A stretch of 64,000 nucleotides of DNA. Origin: Sipunculus nudus. Taxonomy: Eukaryota > Annelida > Sipuncula > Golfingiida > Sipunculidae. Of the stretch, positions 25,401 through 36,616 are shown piece by piece. The number at the start of each line of letters is the position of its first letter. Position 1 is the stretch's first letter. The notes below the pieces were generated by a model. That model was not told the origin of the DNA. It did no database searches and was given only the letters and a program-made list of their open reading frames with translations. The DNA lies in assembly GCA_026874595.1 (NCBI GenBank), contig CM049322.1, positions 53,039,386 to 53,103,385 on the forward strand. The letters run 5' to 3'. The position numbers and the translations under genes were made by a program.

Positions 25401-27652
25401 GAGGGGTTTAGACCAAAATAAATAATAGCTATAAACAATTGAAACTGACGAATAGCTTGACATATAAAAAAATTATCATAACTGCTGCATAAACAAGGTG
25501 AAGACAACATCAACTGTCCGACTCAAACATGAGCGATAACACAGTGTATGGTCTTTCTTACTCAAGTCTCTCTTATCCAGCAACAATGAAGGGATTCCCA
25601 TGGAATGCTAAATCACAAACTGTTGCCCCCTGTCTGCGCAGTCGGTAATATTGTCACTCACGCCTGTTCTGTGTGCCCCTTCATTATTTCAAATTGTCCT
25701 CTCCTCAATTGTTTTGTCACTCATCAGCTTCTGTTCTTTTATCATCTTGGCGACGATGTTTGTTACATATTTCTCTGTGTTCCTCTGTTACTCCATATAG
25801 CCTTAGGTTATATTTGCGACTATGTCGCTTAATCTCTACGAGTTGTGTTTTAATCTTATAAAGTTGTGCGTGTGTCCTCACTTTTCTCTTACTTTAATAT
25901 GTCTTCAATGTCCCAGCCTGGAGTACCCTGTTTTTTTTTTTGTTTTGTTTTTCTTTTTTCTACTCAGTGCCTTCACGTTTACCATTTAGTGTCTCTATCT
26001 CCTCCTTGTGAGCACACCGTACATTGAGTATATTCGCCAGGCTTCTCTATCAGTTCTTAATATTTTCTATCTACAGCATGCATGTCTTTTTTAGGTTTTT
26101 CTATGTCCTCTTCTATACATCTGAAACTCAAGTAAAGCCGTTTTGACAGAACTTTTTTAGCTGAGCGAATTTTGTGAAATTTTCGAATTTCAATGAACGT
26201 AACAATGGACCCACTTGCCTATACACATGGTATGTCCGCCTCTGATTCCTCTTAGATTGAATGGTTATGCCCTTTTTTCATTTTTTTTTTTGCTTGCTTA
26301 ATATCTATCCATGTCTACTGCTTCTAGATTGGTTTAGTCCGATTTTCTCCTTGATCTTCTTATAATGTTAATGGTTTCAACCATATTATGTAGCTAAGTT
26401 GCTAATTTATTCAGAGCCCCGATAAGGTGCTGCAATCATTGCTGGGTTTTTTTTATTTTCACCTCAATCACTCTTATTATTTTGTTAAATTACTTTTTTT
26501 ACGTTGTTCCTTTTCAGAAGGTTCCACTATGTCAGCACCATATTGCTTGATACAGCTAGAGAGTTTTGGTTTTGAAGATCCAGCCTTCGAAGCATGGAAG
26601 TCAGCGATGTTTATTAACGGGAAAAAAATGGATACCATGCAGTTCGACCATGCTGTTGTCAGGTCGTCGTTTAAACATCGTGGAGTGAAAATTGCCATAT
26701 TCAGTTTGTCAAATACAGTTTGTGAGGAGATCTTCACGGAAGCGTATGATACACATGTTTCACCTAATGCATCATCAGCTCTGAGTTATCGATTGCTCAG
26801 CCTCACTAACGGGACAATGGTTGTTGGTATCACAGATGACGACTTTACAAAGCAACTGATGAACGCCAACGACACCCTCAAGGAACTAGGTTTAATGATC
26901 TATGGTGGAGGAAACCGTGGGAAATGGTTTCGTTCGTCGGCAGCATGGGTGGCGATAGTTGGTGACCCGTCTCGCACTCGAGTGGTTCAACAGCCTCGGG
27001 GACAGGGACCTGCGGTCTTAACCTTTGACCTTCTTGGTAAGTAGGAATGCAAGTCTTTAAACGTAGAAACTCTCTTATCGCTTGTATGATCCATATTCGT
27101 AAATATTATGATGCTGGTAGCTGCGTCAATTCCTGCAATGTGTGACGAATAACATTAAATATACGAGTTTGGAGTAAAAGATTATTTCGGAAATAAGTTA
27201 GCTTTTCACCGGGTCACAGGCGTTTAAAGAACCTGCACCATACTTCGAATTAGAATGTTTACTGAGTATACTGACATTGTGACTAGTAGTGCCCCATGTG
27301 TGGATTTGCTTTTCCACCTCTTTCCTCATTCCCTCATGCTGTTTTTTTTTTTTTTTTTCTTATTTCCTGCGGTGAGTAAACAACAGAGGGCGCCACTAGC
27401 TTTGACCTATTCTAAGTGGAATGCACATTTAAGCTGTTGGTAGCATTCATCATACAGTGCATTTTTCATTGTTACCCATTATTATACATAGAGGCAGTGT
27501 GAGACCCGAGGGACGCATGTTGAGAATGACTGGCAACAGCATTCAGCCTGCTACTTAATAGGGCTAAAAGAGGATAATTTAAAGAATTGAAATGTCTTCA
27601 CACTGATATATATATATAAATATATACATATATATATATATATGCATGTATT

Positions 27653-27725
<73 letters not shown>

Positions 27726-28501
27726 CTGTGCACTTCTTGAACTCTCTTCTTGCAAATCTCAAATTAGTTAACTACCTATTAATGTACCTACATTTATGTG
27801 CTATTTCCTTGCGTAGTTTTGTCAGGTTTAGCTTAACACTAACGCCATAGCTGGCGCAATCTGTACTTTGTTTAAATAAGGTTCCATAAAAGGTTGCGAA
27901 TCGATTTTTCTTAATGCTTGGTATTGTTTAGGATTAGATTTATTACCTTGTATTAAATTTTGAGAATAATTAAACTTTAGCGTATCATCACCTGGTGAAT
28001 GAGTATTATTGAATCCAATTATTGATTAGAATGAATGTAGTTTCAAGCTATAAATCTAAATAATCATCGTGTCATAACTATTATATGCCCAATTAAAAAT
28101 GGCAATTAATAGGAGTCATACGGATGCAAAGTTAACACAGTTAACCGTAGTCGCCATATAAGATGCTTGGTGTATCAAAGTATTGATTCATCCTTTTAAC
28201 GATTGCTTAATTTAAATTATTCGTAACAGCAAATACCTGTAAAATGACAAGAAGCGGATATTTCAACATAATTACGGAGAGAGTGTTCTTTGGAGCAGAA
28301 CCTGTCATAATCTTGACAGACAAGACCAAGACCGAGTGCGTCGGGAAATGTCTCCAGACCTCATCCTGCATGACCATCAACGTCATCGAGCAGCCGGGAG
28401 GGAGGCTCTGCCAACTGTTCAAGGAACGACGTGGATACAGGAACACGGCTATCAAAGCAAGTGCCAACACTTCGATCTTAGAATTAATCAAATGCCTTTA
28501 A
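21954..28501 (+). CDS. Secreted ILEI/PANDER plus PAN-apple domain protein (three exons)
   Basis: The coding exons are 21954-21996, 26518-27036 and 28230-28501. They sum to 834 bp, giving a 277-residue protein. Residues 1-14 ([14 protein letters not shown]) are a signal peptide. Residues about 25-165 form an ILEI/PANDER domain, the fold of FAM3 cytokine-like proteins and the POMGNT1 stem. Visible signatures are [27 protein letters not shown]-like [18 protein letters not shown] and the closing WVAIVGDP. Residues 191-276 form a PAN/apple domain with six cysteines (C191, C224, C228, C234, C248, C276). NxS/T sequons at 98, 112, 132, 189 and 267 fit a secreted glycoprotein. ILEI domains bind carbohydrate or act as secreted factors in known families, and PAN domains mediate adhesion, so an extracellular lectin- or cytokine-like role is inferred. 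All introns are phase 1. The ligand is unknown. Confidence 0.85.
21997..26517 (+). other. Intron 1 of the ILEI/PAN gene
   Basis: This 4.5-kb intron holds a (TA)n tract at 22367-22429, a T run at 22741-22763 and an 11-G run near 23298. A diverged tandem pair around 22960-23210 shares cttcgtcaa words. A pyrimidine-rich stretch leads into the tttttcag acceptor. No additional exon is recognised. Confidence 0.5.
26518..27036 (+). CDS. ILEI/PAN gene exon 2 (ILEI/PANDER domain)
   Basis: The acceptor ccttttcag lies before 26518 and the donor GTAAGT follows 27036. The exon is 519 bp, phase 1 at both ends, so the whole domain is carried by one symmetrical exon. It encodes residues 15-187, from EGSTMSAP to TFDLL. 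Confidence 0.85.
27037..28229 (+). other. Intron 2 of the ILEI/PAN gene
   Basis: It contains a T run at 27343-27358 and a long interrupted (TA)n tract at 27606-27721. No other feature is recognised. Confidence 0.5.
28230..28501 (+). CDS. ILEI/PAN gene exon 3 (PAN/apple domain and stop)
   Basis: The acceptor cgtaacag precedes 28230. The exon encodes 90 residues, from [12 protein letters not shown] to LELIKCL, and ends in TAA at 28499-28501. The C-x3-C-x5-C spacing (C224, C228, C234) is the PAN core. Confidence 0.85.
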
Positions 28502-28662
28502 AAAAAATTTTATCTAATACCTTTCATTTCTCACAAGAGAAATACATACATGCACCTAACCCATTCAAAGGAAAAGCCTAAGGAATTCCAAACAGCTTTT
28601 TAGAACAGCATATTATGAAGGATATATGTCTGTATAAATATATAGATGTACAAAAAGTTTGC

Positions 28663-28790
28663 AAATACAAAGAGGGGAAGGGAATCTGGCGTTGCCAAGT
28701 GGTAAGGCCACCGACCGGAAATCGGAGGATCGTGGTTTCGTTTCCCACCGTCAGTGATCCGACATTTCTGTGAATACCATTTCCATCTAT
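28663..28790 (+). repeat. tRNA-derived SINE, family 1, copy 1
   Basis: A tRNA-Ser/Leu-like head has an A-box region (ttgccaagtggtaaggc) and a degenerate B-box (ggtttcgtttccc). It is embedded in a segment that begins agaggggaagggaatctggc and ends gaataccatttccat. It lies just downstream of the ILEI/PAN stop codon and may sit in the 3' UTR. Confidence 0.6.
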
Positions 28791-28960
28791 ATAATGAACC
28801 AGCATGGCTATTCATACATCTATATAAAATATATGCATCACACCATATTAGGCCATTAGTTCTCCCTGCTGTATGCAAAGTCGCTGTGCTGACATATGTA
28901 GTGGTTGAGACTATGACGTTACTACCGTGACCTTAATTGGCTAGTTCTTATAAAAGCGTG

Positions 28961-29083
28961 AAAATACACAGAGGGGAAGGGAATCTGGCTTAACCAAGTG
29001 GTAAGGCCACCGACCAGAGATCGGAAGATCGTGGCTTTGTTTCCCACCGTCAGTGAACAGACTTTTCTGTGTATACCATTTCC

Positions 29084-29088
<5 letters not shown>
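28961..29088 (+). repeat. tRNA-derived SINE, family 1, copy 2
   Basis: A direct repeat of copy 1 at a period of about 298 bp. It has the same start (agaggggaagggaatctggc), the same A-box (accaagtggtaaggc) and the same end (tataccatttccat), and it runs into a (TA)n tract at 29084-29154. Confidence 0.6.
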
Positions 29089-29158
<70 letters not shown>

Positions 29159-29159
29159 A

Positions 29160-29600
29160 TATAATGATACTTTGAAACTTAGTTACAACATCATTCCGAC
29201 ATAGGCCGGGTAATATCACAGCACAACAAGCATAAAAAAACATGAATCACACCAAAAGATACAGAGCTGTTAGTGCAGAAATTAACAGCATTTCCACCAC
29301 AAGGAAACTGTCTAAAAATTATTATAAATCAAGCCACTCTGAAACGCCGGGACTATCTTCATAGGCAAATATAAACATGTCTGAGAAAAGACACATTCAA
29401 ACGCAGTACAATGCAATGTATTAAAGTCATTTATGAAATTAATACAACCAGCAAACTCTAAGTGAGATCATTAGGAAATTGTAAGACGCCAAGGTCGAAT
29501 ACCTGTCCAATAATGATCATATGTAGACATGGCAAGCATATTGTTTATATTTTATTCAAATTCTTATGGCAGCATTCTGCTGAAGAATCAAGCAAATAAC
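29160..29600. other. No gene seen
   Basis: AT-rich spacer between the SINE pair and the satellite array; nothing recognised. Confidence 0.4.
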
Positions 29601-29609
29601 ACATCAGTG

Positions 29610-29940
29610 ACCGGTGATGTTATATGATGATTTAGAGAGTGCTGCACTCTATCACAGGCGTTCAATGTTATTTGATACTATATTTAATGTTACACTCAGC
29701 TGTTTTGATCTAGGTCTTGGCCTTTCAGTGTTATATGATACTATATTTAATGTTGCACTCAACTATTTTGATTAAGCACTAGGTCTTTCAATGTTATAAC
29801 ATACTATATTTAATGTTGCACTCAACGATTTTGATTTAGCACTAGGTCCTTCAATGTTATACAAAACTATATATAGTATGTTGCACTCAACTATTTTGAT
29901 CTAGCACTTAGCGTTCAATGTTATATGATACAGTGAAACG
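29610..29940. repeat. ~62-bp satellite array (about five units)
   Basis: Tandem units with gttatatgatactatattta, atgttgcactcaa and attttgat-tagcactag words recur about every 62-63 bp. They are related to the arrays at 5.2-6.4 kb. Directly after the array, at 29931, starts a cagtgaaacg sequence resembling a pogo-type transposon end. Confidence 0.75.
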
Positions 29941-30539
29941 CCTCTAGAGCGGAGATTAACGGGATCGGACAAATTGTCTGTTTAAGGGGGCCCCGGAGGT
30001 GGTCTGGGCCAGCGGTCCTGTTGTGACCAAGTGCCCATGTTCTAAGCGACATACACATTCATGAAATGCTGCATGTATTTATTTAAAACGCTGGAACATG
30101 AATTATCGATGAAATCATTAACACTATTATTTAGGGGTGACTTTATATTCCATGATCAGGACTTACTAGCAGATCCGTCGTGTTTTTTACGCTTTTTCCC
30201 ATATGTCTATCGACATTCTTAGTTACCCAGAAATTTCCTAATTAAAAAAATCATAGATAAACCAAAACGAGTTCCAAAATCTCTCACTTCTTCAGCTCCG
30301 TTATTTTAACATTCTTTGCGATTGCAAAGCTAATGAAGAAGACTTTCAATAAATTTAATATAAATTCTATGCCTCTATTCAAAGGCCCGTCTGATTCGTT
30401 TCAACAAGGGGTATGTTAAGCCATCGGTGATTTGCTCATGGGCAACGCTATCAGCCGTACTGTAAAAAGGAGATGACAAATTGACAACAGCAAAAACTTA
30501 CAAGTGCATCATTTTAAGCAGTGAATGACCATAAATAGG

Positions 30540-30963
30540 TCCTCGGTGTTCTGTGATACATTATGCGACATTCTCGTACTCAAACATTTTGATCTAGCAC
30601 AAGGCGTTCAATGTTATATGATTTTATAGTTAATGTTGCACTCAAGCATTTTCATATTGCACAAAGCGTTCTTTAAAAAAATATGGAACTTGAAGAAAGG
30701 AAACGATCGTTCAATCCCTTATCCAACGAAATTAAAAGCATAATACGTTCGGGGTTAAATGATGCTGTTATTAGCATTCAAATTTGTTATACGCAGACAT
30801 GAAAACATGCTGTTGTTGATGTTTAAACATAATTGAAACCATTACAGTGATGATATACAGTCTAACAGTCTTTATAACATTTTACATATGATGCTACGTA
30901 CATGAACGATTTTTATAATACTATACTCAGATATGGAACGTTCCAACGTTAATAATATATATA

Positions 30964-30996
<33 letters not shown>

Positions 30997-32470
30997 ACAA
31001 GCACATGTATCGAACAGTAGAGCGGTACTTTTCAGTGGCCGATCAAACTAAAGACAAAAGGGGCGATCATGCCCCCCCCCTTATAGATTTTTAGACTGAA
31101 GTTATTTATTGTTATCATGGTAATGTTGATATAATCCCTGTTAGCAATTGCATTGCTCTACTTATGATGATAATTCGTTGTAACACAAAAAAAGGTTTAT
31201 GTACCAAAAAGGTTACAATTTGATACCTGAATCAGCTGGTTAAGGGTAAGCCCCTCTGACAGTCTAAATCACACTCATACGCTCCGATCTAGGAATCGAA
31301 GCGTCCAATCGTGAATTTTATGGATGTGTGACCGAGTTGCTTTGTAACTTCAATGACCATACATGAAAAAAACAGTAAACTGTACAAACCCTTTGTTTAC
31401 AATAGACACTAAGATTCCAATGGTTCAAATAATCATATAATGACACAATATCAAATTAAATTATATCAATATGATGCATAAATTATGTAAAATACTTAAA
31501 AAAGTCCCAGACCTTAAGCTTTGTCTTCCTTTAGAAATCTCTCCTTGACATCAGTTTATCAAATTTTCATCAAAGTTTGATAGGGAAACTCCCTCCCAGG
31601 TCCTCCTCCTGGAGCCCCCCTCTAACCATACCCCCTACTATTCTGTTCTGGTACATCACTGCTTTAGAAAAGTTGGCTCTGAATTTTTTTTATAGTAACT
31701 GATCGCTTGCATTGTATTACCTTGTAATGTAACGTTTTGCATTGTAATGGACCACGATGACGTACTGATTAAATGTTGTATATACACGTTTTGTTTTCTT
31801 TTCTCGATATATTTATGACGTCTTGTGGTTGGAGTGTGAACATAAGAACGTTATTCTTTTGGCATTAACAGGCTGTCATCACCTTCTAAATCTCGCTAAA
31901 TTAAAGCCCCGAGCTCTTACTGGATCTACATAATATATTATTTACATACTTTACACTTAGCGGTCTCTGATGTGCGGCATGTCTGATTGGCTGCTTGGCA
32001 CAAATGGGACGGTTAAATTTTGGCGGTTATACCATCACTTCACAAATCGCTCGGAGTGTCCACTGGCGGAAAAGTTAAAAAATCATGCAGAGTAAAAAAC
32101 TCATCAGATTGAGAAGTCAATGAGAAGTATGTGAGCGGAGAATATAATTCAATTACCCTTTTTTAATTTTTTTTTATAAAAAAAAAGAAACAAAGTATCT
32201 GTGTAATTCCTTATGTGGATTGATCCACACTGCCTGTATCTGTCGGGTAAATTGATATGGTTGAATGTGTATGGATGGCCATTGCAGTGCAGTTTTCCGT
32301 ATGACTGGTGTCAGGACTCGACGTAGGCTATATTAGTCCAATATATGCGCCTATTTTGTCCTGTATTCACGGCTAAAAAAAAACAAAATGTTAAGGCAGT
32401 CTGAGGGATTATTTTGATATGTCATCTGATGACAAAATCAGGAATCAGTCAGATCAGGTGCGGAATAGCA
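30540..32470. repeat. Second copy of the satellite-plus-segmental repeat
   Basis: It begins with satellite units (30560-30680) and continues with blocks matching 7.9-8.2 kb. A (TA)(TTA) microsatellite lies at 30955-30996. Blocks matching 10.5-13.9 kb then follow in the same order. Two regions that are separate near the left end are fused here. Confidence 0.6.
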
Positions 32471-32567
32471 CCCTTCTAAGGCATATAAGAGGTTACTCGG
32501 TAGAAAGAGCATAACTCCCCCGAAATCGAACGTCCAGGATTAAAAGCATGAAGAAACGATAACCCAA

Positions 32568-32696
32568 AATGGGTAACGAATTTACACACTACATCCAGAC
32601 CGCCGTGCTGACACGACAGCTGCTGCTGAGTGGAGCGCTTACAGCATGGGAGGATACAGAGATCTCGGAAAACGGGCACTCAGCACCTTAGTACAG
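32568..32696 (+). other. Possible orphan exon (low confidence)
   Basis: The sequence from ATG 32568 to the donor gtaagt at 32697 is more GC-rich than its surroundings. One frame (from ATG 32568) reads 39 codons and stops before the donor. A second frame (ATG 32646, cagcATGG context) gives MGGYRDLGKRALSTLVQ and reaches the donor in phase 0. No family is recognised and no partner exon is found, so it may be a 5' leader exon or chance. Confidence 0.2.
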
Positions 32697-32945
32697 GTAA
32701 GTAAGTTATGTCTGGCGTACTGGAAGATTTCAAACTCTCGCATGGAGCAGAACAGGGGAAGAAAACGGTGCGGGATACAATTTCCGGCGCTAGCTTTCAT
32801 TATTAAGCGTATATTATTCAATTTTAAAAATTTTACCTCGAAATACATCCCCCCTCCCCATTCCGTGCCTGGATTTAGACGAGTGGCCTTATGCATGTCG
32901 GTTTCTGAGCTTATTCACCATGGAAACGCACGGAGTTCTCTATAA

Positions 32946-34580
32946 AATAGTATCTACCTATATCCTCTTCGCGCCAAAGGTGTGCATTAGGCCATAACAA
33001 ATCTCCCGCCCATTATTTATGTTTTGAGTTGAAATGGGCGTCTCTGTCAAGCTGTTCTACCCCAGTTCATGTATTTCATTTTCAACTTTCTCCATTTTGT
33101 CTTTTGTCTCCCCGTTTCCTTTTTAAGGTTCTATTGTGGATTGTCTTTTCTTTCCTTAAACATGATCTAGCGATTTTCATTTCTTTCTCTGTCTGTGTAA
33201 GTCTTCATTGGATATTATCTTGAGCCAGTGGTTTTTAGTAGTCTTCTGGATGTTTCAAAAGAAAATAGTAACAGACAGACAAATCAACAGACTCAAATAA
33301 AAATATAACCTTCTTTGCGGATGTACAAATTTAATTTTCCCAGTTGAGCTGTAAAATCTCTTATTTAATCTATATCTTTTTTCCGGTTATTCTTTATTAA
33401 TTTTCATTGTTATATCTTTTTTTATTCCATAGAAATTAAAGTTATCTACATTTTATTTTTTTTCTACTTCATAAGTTAAGGATATTAATGAACAGCTCTG
33501 TGATTAAGATGACATATAAATGTTTCTATCCGAGGGAAGGAGATTTTTTCCATTATTTCATTTCCATTATGATCTCTGCTGGATCATAACGTCCCGTGAA
33601 AAATCACGCGGCTCCTCGGCGGTTGCTCAAACTTATGGTCTGTGCTCTGTTGAGTCCGGTGCGCTGCTTAGACCAGAAAAAAACGGTTACATTTAATATC
33701 TGACTTTAACATAACCATTATTTACCACGAGGACCACTTTTAAACGATAATATTGTGCATGATATAAACGTAGATGCGTATTTTTTCACCATACAGACAT
33801 TGCATATCTAAATATTTCTTAATATAAGGGAACCCCTTCCCATAGCCTCCCCTTGTTCCTGTAATTGACTATACACAAATAACATGGCTCTAGATTTAAT
33901 TCATGTAAGTGAAACAATAAAAAAATAAATTTTCATTTTTCATAGGTTGGAAATATATTACATGTACGTAATAATATATATATTTATAATATATATAATA
34001 TAATATATATAATATATATAATATATATAATAAAAACAAGCATCAACCAGTCACCCAGTATTAGCGCCCCCCCCCCCCCCCCCCCCCCCCCGTTCACGAA
34101 TATTTGTTTCCGCCAGTGATAAGAAATTTAATAAATTAAAGCATTCACATAATATCATATCTTGATGCAAGACTGGATGATTGTAAGCGCCATCTACCGG
34201 TAATACCTGCCACCAATATGTATGTGAATGTATTTTTAAGTCCCGTAACAAGATAAGTGCGGAAATGGAAAGCGATCCGTCCATCAGTATAAGGGCGCTG
34301 GGTGCGAGTAGTAACGAAATGGTAACAAGAAGGTCAGGAACACTACAGTGGTTTCTATAAAAATAGCTTGACACTTAAACCCGAAACCCAGATACTGGAC
34401 ACAAGATTGTGTAGGGAAGGGGTACAATAAGTACGCTAAGCGGGCCGAGGTTTACATACACATATATACAGGTCGACCTATGTAACAGAGGGATACGATG
34501 TAAAACAATGCCCTGGGTAACCCTATTAAGCAGGGCAATCAATACGTGAGGTAGCTTAATTTTAATTCTAAATTGAAAGC
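32946..34580. other. No gene seen
   Basis: AT-rich spacer. It contains an AT-only stretch at 33965-34032 and a run of 25 C at 34067-34091. Confidence 0.4.
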
Positions 34581-34584
34581 AGTC

Positions 34585-34596
34585 TATATATAAAAG
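34585..34596 (+). promoter_or_regulatory. TATA box of the upstream dehydrogenase first exon
   Basis: TATATATAAAAG lies about 200 bp before the ATG at 34789. It places a likely transcription start near 34615-34622. No equally good TATA box is seen before the second first exon at 37480, so the two may differ in promoter type. Confidence 0.5.
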
Positions 34597-34788
34597 ATAT
34601 ACTGCCAGGCTTAGAGCCAGCGTTCATTACTAACTTTACAACTATCTAAACGATACACTTTGAGATTAACTACGTCGTTTATGGCAGAGATAAGAAAGGT
34701 TGCATGCCTATAGCTTTATCTATTGGTGCCAGCACACGTGTGTCTGTCATTCGTTCTGTATGAATACAGCATGCACCCTTGATTAATC

Positions 34789-34890
34789 ATGGCAGTGAAC
34801 AAACGTTTAGAACTGGACAATTTTAGTGGACCGTTTGAACTGAGACAGGCGGCCATACCGGAGGCACCTACCAGTGGAGCCGTCGTCAAG
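34789..34890 (+). CDS. Dehydrogenase first exon 1a
   Basis: 102 bp, 34 codons, beginning MAVNKRLELDNF and ending SGAVVK before GTAACT (phase 0). It shares 23 of 34 residues with exon 1b at 37480. The frame is intact and it sits below a TATA box. Confidence 0.75.
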
Positions 34891-35493
34891 GTAACTGCAT
34901 ATATAATTAGCCATTAACAATTTGTGATCAAAGGAATTTTATTTCAAACATAACACACCTACCTTTGGTAAATTTTAAACAACCTCCAGGAGTAACTCCG
35001 TCTGTCGTTATCTAGTTTCCTCAATAATATTTCAACTATGTATCTCATATTGAGAATACTTTGCATTGCCTCACTGAATTGGCATAAATCAGGGGCGGAT
35101 TTAGGAGTGGGGCGCAGGGAGCACGCACCCCCTCCCCCCCCCCCCCCCCCCCCCCCCCCCCCGCGCCTAATAGCGGAAAACACAGCCAGATTTTGCATCA
35201 TGCTTTTCAAGCAACACCAAATTGCGCCATTACTGCTTAAATATTATTAAAAGATTTTTTTATGTAAAGGGGTGCCCACTTCCACACTCCCTCTCTGCAC
35301 CACCTTTTCTAAAATCAAGTGCAAATGTTAAACGAAACATTCAAATGCTTAAATATCTAAATCTAAATTAAATTTTGTATATTACACAGATGAAATTTCA
35401 GCAAAAATATTTTCGTAAAATTAATTATATATATATATATGCATATATATTATATATATCCAATTAATTATTCACATGCTGTGTAAATATATA

Positions 35494-35550
<57 letters not shown>

Positions 35551-35805
35551 GGGGGAATAGAAGAAAATCTTGATATTATGATGAAAGATTTCATCCTGGA
35601 TGCTATAATTTGTGGTGTTCCTTCGGGGTTGAGGTCTGTCCTTACAACTGTGGATTTCACTTCACATTTCCTCAGCAAAAACGGCCTTTTGTTCAAATAT
35701 ACATATCTGTGTATATTTTATGAGAAGCATTTCCCGTTGGACAGCCCATCCGGCTAAAGCTGACTATAAACAAGGTTTAAATGGTTGGGTATAGAGTAAA
35801 ATGCA

Positions 35806-35844
<39 letters not shown>

Positions 35845-36583
35845 CAATATAATAAAGATAGTAATGAAATATATCACATATAATGTGAATTTGAAAGTAT
35901 AACACTTTAAAGCAGATGATCGGAATCAGTATCGTAAATATTGCCAGAATGTGCTGTTTTGGCCATCCCCCCCCCCCCCCCCGCGACAAGGCGAATACGC
36001 CCCAGATTACGCGATTACCGCTCCTGGCGTACTATAACAGAAGTCTGCCTAGGCCATGAACCTACCGAAAATAGATCTTACATTGAGTGTACGGTAAACA
36101 GTAGTACAAGATTCCAGAGTCACTGGCGTGTGGAGTGTTCACTAAAAAACGTTGTTGGCACAACGTATGCAAATAAATAAACTAAATATTCGGTGAATAC
36201 ATTCAGACACTGCAGGGTTCATAGCACTTTTGTTCATAGCACAACGATTCATGTTTTTAGAGAGACGGAGAACCGAACAAAGAAAGGAAATATATTAGGC
36301 AAAAAAAAAACTAAAAAGTATGGTTCTCAGGCACCGCCCCCGTCAATTTTACCCCCCCCCCCCATTCAAATTTCTTTTTTATTTTCATCTTTCAAGAAGA
36401 TAATATAATAATATAATTATGATAAGTTTTCCTATATCATGTAGTGCCTTCACCTGTTTAGCAAAAAGGTCTGTTATTTTCCTGCTTTTAACTGATCATT
36501 TGACATTTTTATTGAAACATACAATAAGGTAAAAATTCGCCCGCCCGCACTGATTTCTGAAAAATAGTGCCTAAGAATCATAC

Positions 36584-36616
<33 letters not shown>

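Noticed and set aside
26427-26517. Upstream in-frame ATG extending the ILEI exon on the left
   Set aside because: The extra residues fall in the pyrimidine-rich intron end before the ttttcag acceptor, and the upstream signal exon joins in phase instead.
29610-29940. CRISPR array
   Set aside because: The units are contiguous ~62-bp repeats without unique spacers, in a eukaryotic genome.
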